From positions 124,001-188,000 of the forward strand of contig JAFDYB010000034.1 of NCBI GenBank assembly GCA_018267655.1: a stretch of 64,000 bases of DNA. The letters run 5' to 3'. The DNA is from Bacteroidota bacterium. Its GTDB lineage: Bacteria > Bacteroidota > Bacteroidia > B-17B0 > Aurantibacillaceae. The notes beneath the pieces are model-generated. The model did no database searches, was not told the DNA's origin, and worked only from the letters and a program-made list of their open reading frames with translations. Below, piece after piece: positions 27,697 through 36,391 of this stretch. Each line of letters opens with the position of its first letter. Within the stretch, counting starts at the first letter, position 1. The position numbers and the translations under genes were made by a program.

Positions 27697-27996
27697 TTAT
27701 ATCTCTTGTAAAATTGTTCTAAAGGCTACGTATTTATCTTTATACCGTTGTGTGTGCTCTGTTTGCAGTTTTGATGAAAAGTTTTTTGTATAATTTTCGT
27801 AATCTGACATTTTTAAAAACTGATACTGGATACTGTAGGTATGGCCTTGATCTTCAACATAAAGTAATTTTAATATTTTACAAGCCGTAAAACACCCTGT
27901 TTTCATCACATCGGGCATGTGAGTGTTTTTCATCCAATTTATCCAATCGTTTTGAACAGATTCGTCAATATTTACTGTTACATTATAAATAAACAT
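27697..27996 (-). CDS. DUF4286 family protein
   Basis: The 99-residue protein has the family pattern MFIYNVTVNIDESVQNDWINWMKNTHMPDVMKTGCF and a C-terminal LQTEHTQRYKDKYVAFRTIL. The fold predicted for such short alpha+beta proteins is ferredoxin-like, and function is unknown. It is common in Bacteroidota. It is divergent from mutY with only a few bases between transcripts, and a TATGTTTG box about 40 bases upstream can drive it together with cysS. Confidence 0.85.
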   Translation of the reverse strand: MFIYNVTVNIDESVQNDWINWMKNTHMPDVMKTGCFTACKILKLLYVEDQGHTYSIQYQFLKMSDYENYTKNFSSKLQTEHTQRYKDKYVAFRTILQEI

Positions 27997-27998
27997 AA

Positions 27999-28006
27999 TA
28001 CTTTTG
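27999..28006 (+). promoter_or_regulatory. Putative promoter -7 box (TACTTTTG) for mutY
   Basis: Exact TAnnTTTG match. The transcript would begin near 28012, upstream of the conserved MutY N-terminal codons discussed in the findings. Confidence 0.45.
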
Positions 28007-28022
28007 CATAAAGTTACAATTT

Positions 28023-29081
28023 ATCTATTTAGTTTCAAACATACTTATAAAATGGTTTCATAAAAACAAACGTTTTATGCCTTGGCGTGAAACTACCGAC
28101 CCTTATAAAATTTGGCTTTCAGAAATTATTTTACAGCAAACACAAGTTGTGCAAGGCTTAAGTTATTATTTAAAGTTTATTGAAAAATACCCAAGTGTTA
28201 CTGTGCTTGCAAAAGCGAAAGAAGATGAGGTTTTAAAATTGTGGCAGGGTTTAGGCTATTACTCAAGAGCTCGAAATTTATTGTTTGCAGCAAAACAAAT
28301 TGTTAATGAGTTTGATGGGTCTTTTCCAAAAAATTACGAGGCATTATTAAAATTAAAAGGGGTTGGAAAATATACAGCCGCAGCTATTTCTTCGTTTGCT
28401 TACAATCAAGCAAACGCAGTTGTTGACGGAAATGTTTATCGATTTTTAAGCAGATATTTAAATTGCTCGTTACCAATTGATTCAGTAAAAGGAATTGCTT
28501 TTTTTCAAAATGCAGCTAATGAATTATTAAACCCTAAACAAGCCGGGCTTCACAACCAGGCAATTATGGAGTTTGGCTCGCAGCACTGTAAACCGGTGCA
28601 ACCGCTTTGCAACACTTGCCCCTTCAACACTTCTTGTGGGGCAAATGCGTTGGGTACAGTAAATAATTTACCTAAAAAAGAAAAAAAAATTACTGTAAAA
28701 TCGCGTTTTTTCACCTATTTTGTAATTACTGATTTAAATGATAATGTTTATCTTTTAAGAAGAGAAAAAAACGATGTTTGGAAAGGCTTGTATGAGTTTT
28801 ATTTAGTTGAAACGCCAAAGGCAATTACAGAACCGGTAACATTAATAAAAAACGACCCATATTTATTAAAAAAAATTGGCAAAAATTTTAAGCTAATTGA
28901 ACAAAGCAAAGCCTACAAACACATTTTAAGTCACCAACATTTATTTGTAGCCTTTGTTGTTATAAAAATTAAAAGAAAACTACCTAACAACAAAGTGCAT
29001 AAAGATGAGATTAACAAATTTGCTTTGCCAAGGTTGATAGAAAAATTTATTACAGACTCTCGCTTTTTTAATAATATGTAA
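28023..29081 (+). CDS. mutY: A/G-specific adenine DNA glycosylase MutY (apparent non-canonical start)
   Basis: MutY removes adenine mispaired with 8-oxoguanine. From ATG 28077 the protein has 334 residues beginning MPWRETTDPYKIWLSEIILQQTQV. The helix-hairpin-helix is LKGVGKYTAAAISSFAY, followed by the catalytic Asp segment AVVDGNVYRFLSRY. The 4Fe-4S ligands are C-x6-C-x2-C-x5-C in CKPVQPLCNTCPFNTSC, and the C-terminal NUDIX-like domain (about 220-330) recognises 8-oxoG. Upstream in frame the codons read SNILIKWFHKNKRF, which is the normal first helix of MutY, but no ATG, GTG or TTG precedes it before a stop. I extended to the ATC at 28023 as the most plausible site; the exact start is an inference. 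The next gene follows after 8 bases. Confidence 0.88.
   Translation: MYLVSNILIKWFHKNKRFMPWRETTDPYKIWLSEIILQQTQVVQGLSYYLKFIEKYPSVTVLAKAKEDEVLKLWQGLGYYSRARNLLFAAKQIVNEFDGSFPKNYEALLKLKGVGKYTAAAISSFAYNQANAVVDGNVYRFLSRYLNCSLPIDSVKGIAFFQNAANELLNPKQAGLHNQAIMEFGSQHCKPVQPLCNTCPFNTSCGANALGTVNNLPKKEKKITVKSRFFTYFVITDLNDNVYLLRREKNDVWKGLYEFYLVETPKAITEPVTLIKNDPYLLKKIGKNFKLIEQSKAYKHILSHQHLFVAFVVIKIKRKLPNNKVHKDEINKFALPRLIEKFITDSRFFNNM
28036..28070 (-). promoter_or_regulatory. Putative promoter for the DUF4286-cysS unit
   Basis: On the minus strand TATGTTTG (28036-28043) has an upstream TTTG (28067-28070) at 23 bases, the long end of the accepted range. It lies inside the 5' coding part of mutY. Confidence 0.4.
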
Positions 29082-29089
29082 TTTTAAGC

Positions 29090-29917
29090 ATGCGCATTTT
29101 TATATTTTATATACTGATAATTGATTGCTTTATTATTAATGCGCAAAGCGATTCTACAAAAACAAGCACCTATTACTCAACATCTGGTAATTTTGAAGGC
29201 CCTTCTATTATTCATAAAAATCAAATGAAAGCAACTATTGCTCTTAAAAGTGATTTTAAGGGAATAAACGATGCGCTTATTTCGTGTTATTACAGTCCGT
29301 TTAAAAATGTAGAAGCCGGTATTGCCTATAATTATTTTAACAACCTTATTGTAGGCAGTTTAAAATGTGATGTTTTTAGTTTATTACATTACAAAAGCAA
29401 TTCCTTTTGTTTAAGTGCTTATGGTAACATTGCATACACAGCAAACCACACTAGCGCAGATAATTTATATGGAGGAGTAATTAAAAATTTTAACACAAAC
29501 GAATTACATCGTTTAAATTATTTTTCACAATTACTTTTTGGAATAAAGTTTGGGCAAAAATTTTTCATTAGACTAATGCCCGGTTTTTATTATCGCAATT
29601 TTATTAAAGAAGCTTATAACCCCGACAATAATACCCAAAACACAAACGCATTGTTTTGTTTTAGTGGGGCGCTTGTATATAAAATAAATCAACATTTTAC
29701 GTTAAGCGCAGATTGTAATTTTAATGTTTCTAATTATTATATTAACAACACTCAATATAACAATGCGTTTTCATTTGCTGCATCATATTTTAAAAGCAAA
29801 AGCAATTACACTCTTTCAGTATCAAACAACTCATCACTAATGCCAAATAATTTTATACCACAATTTAACAATGGTGTATATTTAGTTTTTTTATATAGTA
29901 GATTTATTCAATTTTGA
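29090..29917 (+). CDS. Exported beta-barrel-like protein, function unknown
   Basis: The 275-residue protein has a signal peptide (about 1-19, ending IINAQ). The remainder is made of alternating short amphipathic strands rich in Tyr, Phe and Asn (VEAGIAYNYFNN, FCLSAYGNIAYT, FFIRLMPGFYYRNF, FTLSADCNFNVSNYY) and ends in an aromatic residue (FIQF), a pattern expected of an outer-membrane beta-barrel. I do not recognise a named family. It lies 8 bases after mutY and overlaps the next start by 4 bases, so it is within the mutY-hemD transcript. Confidence 0.65.
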   Translation: MRIFIFYILIIDCFIINAQSDSTKTSTYYSTSGNFEGPSIIHKNQMKATIALKSDFKGINDALISCYYSPFKNVEAGIAYNYFNNLIVGSLKCDVFSLLHYKSNSFCLSAYGNIAYTANHTSADNLYGGVIKNFNTNELHRLNYFSQLLFGIKFGQKFFIRLMPGFYYRNFIKEAYNPDNNTQNTNALFCFSGALVYKINQHFTLSADCNFNVSNYYINNTQYNNAFSFAASYFKSKSNYTLSVSNNSSLMPNNFIPQFNNGVYLVFLYSRFIQF

Positions 29918-30636
29918 CTTCTGAGCAACACATATTTTATCAGCACTTATTACAAAAGCAAGGTAATGATTCAAAAATAATTTATCACTTTTCAGAAATT
30001 TGGCTTTCGGTTATAATTTTAATTTCATTTTTTTTACTTATAAGCGTGCTTATAGTGTCGCGCTACAAATTATTTAGCTTAGCAAACGCCGTGTTTAACA
30101 AGCGCCTTTATGCCCAATTAGAGCGCGAAGAGTTAAATAATAACTTTAAGCTATATCGATTGTTGTTGCGCAGCAACTACTTTTTAATGGCGGGTTTTTT
30201 CCTTTTTTTTATCAATCATTATTACTCTATAATTTTTCAAAATTTAAACGATTTGTTACAATTTACATTGATTGTTTTTATTTTCATTTTATTTACTGCA
30301 ATAAAATATATTACTATACAATTTGTTCAAAAAACATGGGGCGGTAAAACCCTGTTTTCTAATTACCTTTTTTATGGAAATTGCTTAAACGACTTATTAG
30401 GTGTTTTACTTTTTGCAGTTAATATTGCTTTTGTTTATTTTGAAATAAATCCTTTATTAACTCTTACACTTGGGCTAACATTTGCCTCAATAAGCTATGT
30501 TCTAAAATTATATTTTGGCGCAATAATGAGTTTAATTGTAAATAAAGTAGGTTTTTTGCAAATTTTTTTGTACCTTTGTGCCGTTGAAATTTTACCAATT
30601 TTAGTATTGATTAAACTTTTAATACAAACATTTTAG
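29914..30636 (+). CDS. DUF4271 family membrane protein
   Basis: The 240-residue protein has about six membrane helices (first at 30-50, IWLSVIILISFFLLISVLIVS). Conserved family segments are YRLLLRSNYFLMAGFFLFFINHYY and YLFYGNCLNDLLGVLLFAVNIAFVYF. The family is confined to Bacteroidota and typically sits directly upstream of uroporphyrinogen-III synthase, as here. The function is unknown. The start is TTG, overlapping the previous stop codon by 4 bases (TTGA), so translation is coupled. A TACCTTTG box inside its last 70 bases could supply a separate promoter for hemD. Confidence 0.8.
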   Translation: MTSEQHIFYQHLLQKQGNDSKIIYHFSEIWLSVIILISFFLLISVLIVSRYKLFSLANAVFNKRLYAQLEREELNNNFKLYRLLLRSNYFLMAGFFLFFINHYYSIIFQNLNDLLQFTLIVFIFILFTAIKYITIQFVQKTWGGKTLFSNYLFYGNCLNDLLGVLLFAVNIAFVYFEINPLLTLTLGLTFASISYVLKLYFGAIMSLIVNKVGFLQIFLYLCAVEILPILVLIKLLIQTF

Positions 30637-30645
30637 CGAGGTATA

Positions 30646-31677
30646 ATGGCCACTAAAAAAAAGAAGAAAGACGTAGTTAAAAAGAAAAAGGTTGTAAAGC
30701 TGAAAAAGCCAATAAAAAAAGTGGCTAAAAAAAAAGCAGTTGCCGTTAAAATCAAAAAAACAGCAAAAAAATTACCCTCAAGCACTAAAAAGTCTATTAA
30801 AGTAAAAACGATTACTACCACTCCTCCCGAAACTATAATAGAAAAGAAGCTTCGTAAAAATGCTAAAAAACCGCCCTATGTGCCTATAGCAAAGCCCACT
30901 ATTGAAGTAAGCAATTATCCAAAAAATAAAATTAAAACTGTATTAATTTCGCAACCTAAGCCTGTTGATCCAGATAAAAATCCTTATGTAAGCTTGTCTA
31001 AACGCTATAATTTAAATTTAAATTTTAGGCATTTTATAAAAGTTGAGCCGCTATCCGGTTTAGAGTTTAGGCAACAACGCATCGAAATTTTAGCTCATGG
31101 TGCAGTTATTATGACTAGCCGTTTAGCGATTGATCATTATTTTAGACTTTGTAATGAAATGCGCGTTACAGTTCCTGATGGCATGAAGTTTTTTTGTATC
31201 AGCGAGCAAATTGCCTATTATTTGCAAAAATATATACAATTTCGTAAACGAAAAATATTTTTTGGACACGGCACCATTGTTGATTTAGTTGATGTTATTA
31301 GAAAAAATAAAGACGAGAAATTTTTATTACCCGTAAGTGATGTGCATAAAGAGCAAATTGTTGATTTTCTTGACGAGCTTAACATAACTTATACTAAAGG
31401 CACTTTTTATAAAACAGTTAGTGCAAACCTTAGTGATATTAAAACATTAAATCAATATGATTTATTAGTGTTTTTTACATCAGCAGGATTAAAATCTTTA
31501 AAACATAATTTCCCTAATTTTAAACAAGGAAGTACGCGCATTGCAGCTTTTGGGCACTCGGTCGCTCTTAAAGTAAAAGAATTGGGATATCGGTTAGATA
31601 TTTTTGCACCTAACCCTAGAAACCCAAGCATGTCGGGCGCAATTGAAACTTATATTAAAGAATCTAATAAACGTTAA
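30646..31677 (+). CDS. hemD: Uroporphyrinogen-III synthase with a lysine-rich N-terminal extension
   Basis: The enzyme cyclises hydroxymethylbilane to uroporphyrinogen III for haem and sirohaem synthesis. The catalytic part (about residues 96-343) shows the Bacteroidota HemD pattern: IKTVLISQPKP, FIKVEPLSGLEFRQQRIEILAHGAVIMTSRLAIDHYFRLCNEMRV, QKYIQFRKRKIFFG, FLLPVSDVHKEQ and APNPRNPSMSGAIETYIKESNK. The first 95 residues are an added tail with 26 lysines in the first 54 positions, like histone-H1-type nucleic-acid-binding tails, and no internal Met would allow a shorter start. It follows DUF4271 by 9 bases and its stop overlaps the rlmB stop by 3 bases. Confidence 0.87.
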   Translation: MATKKKKKDVVKKKKVVKLKKPIKKVAKKKAVAVKIKKTAKKLPSSTKKSIKVKTITTTPPETIIEKKLRKNAKKPPYVPIAKPTIEVSNYPKNKIKTVLISQPKPVDPDKNPYVSLSKRYNLNLNFRHFIKVEPLSGLEFRQQRIEILAHGAVIMTSRLAIDHYFRLCNEMRVTVPDGMKFFCISEQIAYYLQKYIQFRKRKIFFGHGTIVDLVDVIRKNKDEKFLLPVSDVHKEQIVDFLDELNITYTKGTFYKTVSANLSDIKTLNQYDLLVFFTSAGLKSLKHNFPNFKQGSTRIAAFGHSVALKVKELGYRLDIFAPNPRNPSMSGAIETYIKESNKR

Positions 31678-32414
31678 GTAAAGCTTCTTTGCTTTAGGGC
31701 TTCAAACAAAATTATTCCTGTTGCAACACTTACATTTAGCGATGATGTTTTGCCAAGCATTGGAATTTTTACCTGAGCATTACAGCGCTTTAAATATTCG
31801 CCACTAATTCCATTTTCTTCACTGCCCATTATTATAGCAGTTGGTAATTTAAAATCAATTTGAAAATAATACGATTCTGTTTTTTCGTGGCAAGCAATAA
31901 TTTGAAGTCCTGATTCTTTTAAAAAATCAATTGTTGTTTTTAAATTATCTTCTCTACAAACAGGCATTCTGTGAAGCGCACCGGCGCTTGTTTTAATAGC
32001 ATCGGCATTTATTTGAGCGCTACCTCTTGACGGAATAATAATAAAATCTACACCGGCACACTCTGCGCTACGGGCAATAGCGCCAAAATTTCTTACATCT
32101 GTAACTCTATCCAAAATTAAAACAAAAGGCGTCTTTCCTTTTTCAAAAATATTAGACAACAGTTCGTGTGCGCTATAATAACTTATGTTTGTTAGCATTG
32201 CTAATACGCCTTGATGATTTTTTGCGCACAAGCGATTTATTTTTTCAATAGGAACAAATTGGTATGGTATTTTATTTTCGTTTAATGATTTTCTTAAAAT
32301 CGAAAATAGTTGATTAGACAAGCCTTTTTGAAGAAGTACTTTTTCAATTGACTTACCCGACTCTATTGCTTCGAGTATTGCTCTTGTGCCATATATTAAT
32401 TCATCTGTTGACAT
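31674..32414 (-). CDS. rlmB: 23S rRNA 2'-O-methyltransferase RlmB/TrmH family
   Basis: This 246-residue SPOUT-class methyltransferase has a substrate-binding N-terminal domain (LIYGTRAILEAIESGKSIEKVLL) and the catalytic knot with VLILDRVTDVRNFGAIARSAECAGVDFIIIP. The conserved trefoil-knot motifs are IIMGSEENGIS and IPMLGKTSSLNVSVATGIILFEALKQR. The likely reaction is methylation of G2251 of 23S rRNA. It is the last gene of the envelope operon, 3 bases after the EnvC-like gene, and its end overlaps convergent hemD. Confidence 0.92.
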   Translation of the reverse strand: MSTDELIYGTRAILEAIESGKSIEKVLLQKGLSNQLFSILRKSLNENKIPYQFVPIEKINRLCAKNHQGVLAMLTNISYYSAHELLSNIFEKGKTPFVLILDRVTDVRNFGAIARSAECAGVDFIIIPSRGSAQINADAIKTSAGALHRMPVCREDNLKTTIDFLKESGLQIIACHEKTESYYFQIDFKLPTAIIMGSEENGISGEYLKRCNAQVKIPMLGKTSSLNVSVATGIILFEALKQRSFT

Positions 32415-32417
32415 AGG

Positions 32418-33797
32418 TTAACGTGCTCCAAAAAGCCAAGCTGCCGGGTCGAGGGTTTTTTGGCCCTTCCAAATTTGAAAATTTATATTTGTTTTTCCAT
32501 CATCATCGTTATACAAAGCTGTTCCAATTGGTTGTTTTACGGCAATTTTTTGTCCTGTTTTTACTTGAACATCACCTAAATTACTATAAACACTATAGTA
32601 CTCGCCATGACGAATAATTATAAGTTTACCGCCGGTAGGTGCAACCGATATGCCGGTTACTTCGCCTGCAAAGACAGCCCTAACAGTTGATCCCTTTGGT
32701 GCGCAAATATCAATGCCATTGTTTACCATCATAAATCCTTTAATTGCCGGGTGTTCATATTCACCGTAAGGAGCACAAATTACGCCTTTTACAATTGGCC
32801 AAGGTAGTTTTCCTCGGTTGTTTATAAACTCATCACTCAAGGCCTCAGTACTTTCACTAACGTCCGGAGTAAAATAATTATCTTTTTTATCGGGTTTAAC
32901 GTCTGCTATTGCCGGTTTTTCTTTGTCTTGATTGTTCTTGTGATTCTCTTTTTTATTTTTCTTTTCCTCTTCTTTTCTTGCTTTTTCTTTTGCAAGCGTT
33001 TCTTCTTTTGCTTTCTTTTCAGCTTCTTCGGCTCGGCGTTTAATTTCTTCGGCAATTAGTTTTTTTATTGCAGATTGCAATTCAATTATTTCTTTTTTCT
33101 TTTTTTCTAAATCATGTTTTAATGTTTTTTCTTTTGCTTGAAGTTGTTCAATTACGCCCTCTTGTTCTTTGCGCTCGTTGTCTAAATTTTGTTTTTCTTC
33201 TTGTTCGCCACCTAATAATAAATTTTTTTCGTGTTTTTGATTTTTTAATTCTTCTACCTTTAAGCCAATGCTATTTTGTGTTGTTACTATTTCGTTTGCC
33301 TGCTTGCGCCTAAACTGGTTGTATTGTTGAATATATTTTAAACGAGCGTATGCCTGGTTAAAACCTTGTGCCGCAAAAACAAACATTAGTTTAGAGTAAT
33401 TATCTTGATTACGACTTGCAAAAACAATCATTTTAGAATAATCTGCTTTAAGCTTATCTAAGTTATTTTTTAAGGCTAACAATTGCTTTTCATTAATTTG
33501 AATTTGATTGTTTAACTCATTAATTTGGGCCTTAATGGTATTGATTAACTCTTGTCGTTTTTCAAGTTTTACTTTTATGTTTAAAAGCGTGCCAATACTC
33601 GATTTTTTATTTAGTCGGGTTTCGTTAAGTAAATCATTAATGTTATCAATCTCTTCGTGAATGCGTTTCTTTTTTTGTTCTAATTCTTTTTGCTTGTTTT
33701 TAAGTTGCGCAAAGTTATTGTTTGAGAAAATAAAAATCAAAACAAAGAGCCATAAAAGCCATTTATTGTTGTGATTTTCGTATTTCAACAGCGTCAT
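32418..33797 (-). CDS. EnvC-like murein hydrolase activator (degenerate M23/LytM domain)
   Basis: The 459-residue protein has a signal peptide (about 10-31). A very long coiled coil follows (about 32-275), in two blocks separated near YSKMIVFASRNQDNYSKLMFVFAAQGFNQAYARLKYIQQYNQFRR, the EnvC-type hinge. A Lys/Glu-rich linker leads to a C-terminal LytM domain (about 345-459). In it the zinc ligands are lost: the usual first His is Asn in VNNGIDI and the usual final HxH is NINF, so it should not cut peptidoglycan but activate an amidase, like EnvC. It overlaps the DUF4292 gene by 35 bases, and the start is set by the signal peptide. Confidence 0.88.
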   Translation of the reverse strand: MTLLKYENHNNKWLLWLFVLIFIFSNNNFAQLKNKQKELEQKKKRIHEEIDNINDLLNETRLNKKSSIGTLLNIKVKLEKRQELINTIKAQINELNNQIQINEKQLLALKNNLDKLKADYSKMIVFASRNQDNYSKLMFVFAAQGFNQAYARLKYIQQYNQFRRKQANEIVTTQNSIGLKVEELKNQKHEKNLLLGGEQEEKQNLDNERKEQEGVIEQLQAKEKTLKHDLEKKKKEIIELQSAIKKLIAEEIKRRAEEAEKKAKEETLAKEKARKEEEKKNKKENHKNNQDKEKPAIADVKPDKKDNYFTPDVSESTEALSDEFINNRGKLPWPIVKGVICAPYGEYEHPAIKGFMMVNNGIDICAPKGSTVRAVFAGEVTGISVAPTGGKLIIIRHGEYYSVYSNLGDVQVKTGQKIAVKQPIGTALYNDDDGKTNINFQIWKGQKTLDPAAWLFGAR

Positions 33798-34659
33798 AAT
33801 TCTTAGGTATGTTTAAGCTAAGTTTTTGTGGTGAATTTTTCTCGATACGAACATACTCAATTTTTACGCTTGCTTTTTTCTCTGCTACAATATCAATATC
33901 AACACTGTATGGTGCAAAAACACTATCTTTTACTGTAAAGTTTTTATACGATGCTGTAAAACTTCTGTTTGTAGCAGGATCGATAAACTCATTTTTTAAA
34001 ATTTTAAAATTTTCGGGATTTAATGTTAAAAATTGTATTGCTTTTTTTACTTCTCTGGTGCCTTGTTGTATTTTTCTTAAACGACGTTTACGCTCTGTAC
34101 TAAGCTGATAATGGCAATTTGTGCGATCGGCTACCGGTTTTAAACGGGTTTCATCATCATCATAAAATTCGGCAGAATTGCCAAATAGTACAGATTGTAA
34201 TACATCAAAATCCAAATCAGCGTTTAATGTATGGTTTATATAATTAAAATCACTCACAAAGTACTGCCGTTTTATATCTATTCTAACTTTAATTGAATCG
34301 CGGGTAATTAAAATTTTTGCTACATCTATGCCTAAAAGCGTTTCAATTGTTATAAGCATTGCACTATCGCGTTTACCTTTTAGTCTAATATCAAAATCAT
34401 CGTCTTTACCGTCAAATGTTGAAATAACTTTAGCTTTAGCGCTTATCCACTCAAATTTAAATTCATTTTCTTTAACTTTTTTACTTAACGTTTTTGCGCT
34501 TTTAAAATCTAATTTACAGCGAGTACTCGCTGTATCGGTAGTAAGCCCTATTGTGTTTTTGGGAATATTTTGTAGCTTTTTTTTGTGTTTACACGAAATT
34601 ATTATAAGTGCAAAACATATAAAAATAAATTTACTGTTTATATAAGGTGCTTTAGTCAA
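33763..34659 (-). CDS. DUF4292 family lipoprotein
   Basis: The 298-residue protein has a lipobox (IIISC, C23). The body matches DUF4292: KFEWISAKAKVISTFDGKDDDFDIRLKGKRDSAMLITIETLLGIDVAKILITRDSIKVRIDIKRQYFVSDF is a LolA-like half-barrel pattern, and the C-terminal half ends ASVKIEYVRIEKNSPQKLSLNIPKNYDAVEI. The family sits next to EnvC-like genes across Bacteroidota. The fold suggests lipid or lipoprotein binding at the outer membrane, but function is not established. It overlaps its neighbours on both sides (8 bases upstream, 35 downstream). Confidence 0.87.
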   Translation of the reverse strand: MTKAPYINSKFIFICFALIIISCKHKKKLQNIPKNTIGLTTDTASTRCKLDFKSAKTLSKKVKENEFKFEWISAKAKVISTFDGKDDDFDIRLKGKRDSAMLITIETLLGIDVAKILITRDSIKVRIDIKRQYFVSDFNYINHTLNADLDFDVLQSVLFGNSAEFYDDDETRLKPVADRTNCHYQLSTERKRRLRKIQQGTREVKKAIQFLTLNPENFKILKNEFIDPATNRSFTASYKNFTVKDSVFAPYSVDIDIVAEKKASVKIEYVRIEKNSPQKLSLNIPKNYDAVEIRKSQQ

Positions 34660-36391
34660 TTCGTTTATTTGTAATTTTTTTATTAAGTGATTCGCTATTG
34701 TTTCCTAGTTGTTTAGCTAAATTCCACTGTTTTAATGCTTCGCCGGGTTTATTGTTTTTAAACAGAACATCGCCATAATGTTCAATAATATTAGGGTTTT
34801 TGGGGGCGAGTGCACTTGCTTGTTCAATCCATTCAAGCGCCTGTGTGTATTTTTCCATTTTAAATAAAATCCAGCCGTATGTATCCATGTAATTAGGCAT
34901 ATTTGGTTTTAGCTGCATACACTTTTTTGCTAATTTTTCTGCTTTTTCTAAATCAGGGTTTTTTCTTACTGAAATATAATAAGCGTAATTGTTTAAAACG
35001 GTTGGGTCATCGGCATTAATTTTGAGCGCATCGTCAAACGCTTTGTCTGATTTAGCAAAATCGCCATTTGCATTATACGCCTCGCCTAAGGTGCTAAAAA
35101 AATTAAACATTAAATTTTTATTGTCAATAACAAACTCTAAGCCGTCATGCAAAGATGCTATCGCTTTTGTGTAATTTTTTTTTATATAATTACTATAACC
35201 GTTAAAAAAATACGGAATTGGCTGTTGCGGAAAAACATCTAAAGCACGCTGGCTCGAAACTTCAAGCGAGTCGTATTGTTTTGTGTCATTATATAAAAAT
35301 AATAACTGCTCCCAAACTCTATAATTACCTTTATCTGCTAAAGCCGAGCGATTATAATACAATATTGCCTCGCTTTGTTTTCTTTCAAGCATTAAGAAAT
35401 CGGCATAAATACCATTTGCTTCTGCGCTTTTTGGGTGTGTTTTTAAAAAAATTTCTGCCAATTCTTTTCCTTGGTTATGTATTTCTTCATTAGCGCTCGT
35501 TTCTGCTTTTTTATAGTAATTAATAGATATGCCGGCTTTTGCGCTTATGTCTAAGTCGGGGTTAGCAAAAGCTGTTTTTAAACATTCAAACGCCTTTTTT
35601 TCATTTCCGGTTGAGTTGTAATAATCACTTAATGCAAGGTTAATGTTTGGGTTTTGAGGATCAATTAATGTAATTTTATCATACATCTGTTTTGCTTTTT
35701 CTTTATTCCCCTGCTCAAGATAAAAATCGGCTAAATAGGCAAAGTACCTGGGTTCGTAAGGATATGCAGTTGAAAGTTTTATGAGCTCTTGCTCTGCTTC
35801 ATTTGTTTTTTTTAATTGTTTTAAAAGCTTTATTTTATTTAACGTTAACTGCTCGTTAACTCCAATTTCATTTTCAAGATCTGAATATATTTTTAAAGAC
35901 TTTTCGTACTGCCCGGCTCGCGAATAATCAATTGCTAAATCTTCTTTAAATTCAGGCTTATTCGGAAAATTTTTAACTAACTGTTCGCGCTGCTTAATGG
36001 CTTCGGCATAATTTTTTTGATAAACTAAATTATCAATGTATATTAATTGATACCATTCGTTTTTAGGGTTTCCTAACGCACAAATTTTGGCGTAATAAAG
36101 CGATTGATCTGTTTGCCCGAGTAGCCTGTAAAGCGTTGCAAGCTCGTAATTAAGGGGAAGACCGGTTTTGTCAATTTTTTGACAGGCCTCAAATAATTTA
36201 AGCGCCTCATTAAAATTCCCTTTCATGCGTTGTGCGCAAGCATCAATAAATTGAGCGCCATATAAATAATCATTATAGGCATTTTTTTGTGCAATATTTT
36301 CTGCAGGATTGCTCTTGTGCAATTTGCACGAAACCATTAATAAAAAAGCAATGGCAATTAATAAACAAGTATTTAATATTGATTTAAACAA
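34652..36391 (-). CDS. TPR-repeat lipoprotein
   Basis: The 579-residue protein has a lipobox (LMVSC, C22) and is otherwise almost entirely tetratricopeptide repeats, about twelve to fourteen units, from FNEALKLFEACQKID near 60 to PGEALKQWNLAKQLG near 560. Well-formed examples are AIASLHDGLEFVIDNKNLMF, AKSDKAFDDALKINADDPTVLNNYAYY and ALEWIEQASALAPKNPNIIEHYGDVLF. It should be anchored in the periplasm as an assembly scaffold. It overlaps DUF4292 by 8 bases and the nucleotidyltransferase gene by 8 bases, so the five-gene operon is translated as a unit. Confidence 0.88.
   Translation of the reverse strand: MFKSILNTCLLIAIAFLLMVSCKLHKSNPAENIAQKNAYNDYLYGAQFIDACAQRMKGNFNEALKLFEACQKIDKTGLPLNYELATLYRLLGQTDQSLYYAKICALGNPKNEWYQLIYIDNLVYQKNYAEAIKQREQLVKNFPNKPEFKEDLAIDYSRAGQYEKSLKIYSDLENEIGVNEQLTLNKIKLLKQLKKTNEAEQELIKLSTAYPYEPRYFAYLADFYLEQGNKEKAKQMYDKITLIDPQNPNINLALSDYYNSTGNEKKAFECLKTAFANPDLDISAKAGISINYYKKAETSANEEIHNQGKELAEIFLKTHPKSAEANGIYADFLMLERKQSEAILYYNRSALADKGNYRVWEQLLFLYNDTKQYDSLEVSSQRALDVFPQQPIPYFFNGYSNYIKKNYTKAIASLHDGLEFVIDNKNLMFNFFSTLGEAYNANGDFAKSDKAFDDALKINADDPTVLNNYAYYISVRKNPDLEKAEKLAKKCMQLKPNMPNYMDTYGWILFKMEKYTQALEWIEQASALAPKNPNIIEHYGDVLFKNNKPGEALKQWNLAKQLGNNSESLNKKITNKRID

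Noticed and set aside
30571..30578. TACCTTTG promoter-like box inside the DUF4271 gene
   Set aside because: No TTG lies at the right distance and hemD follows closely in the same run, so it was not listed as a separate promoter, only mentioned with the gene.
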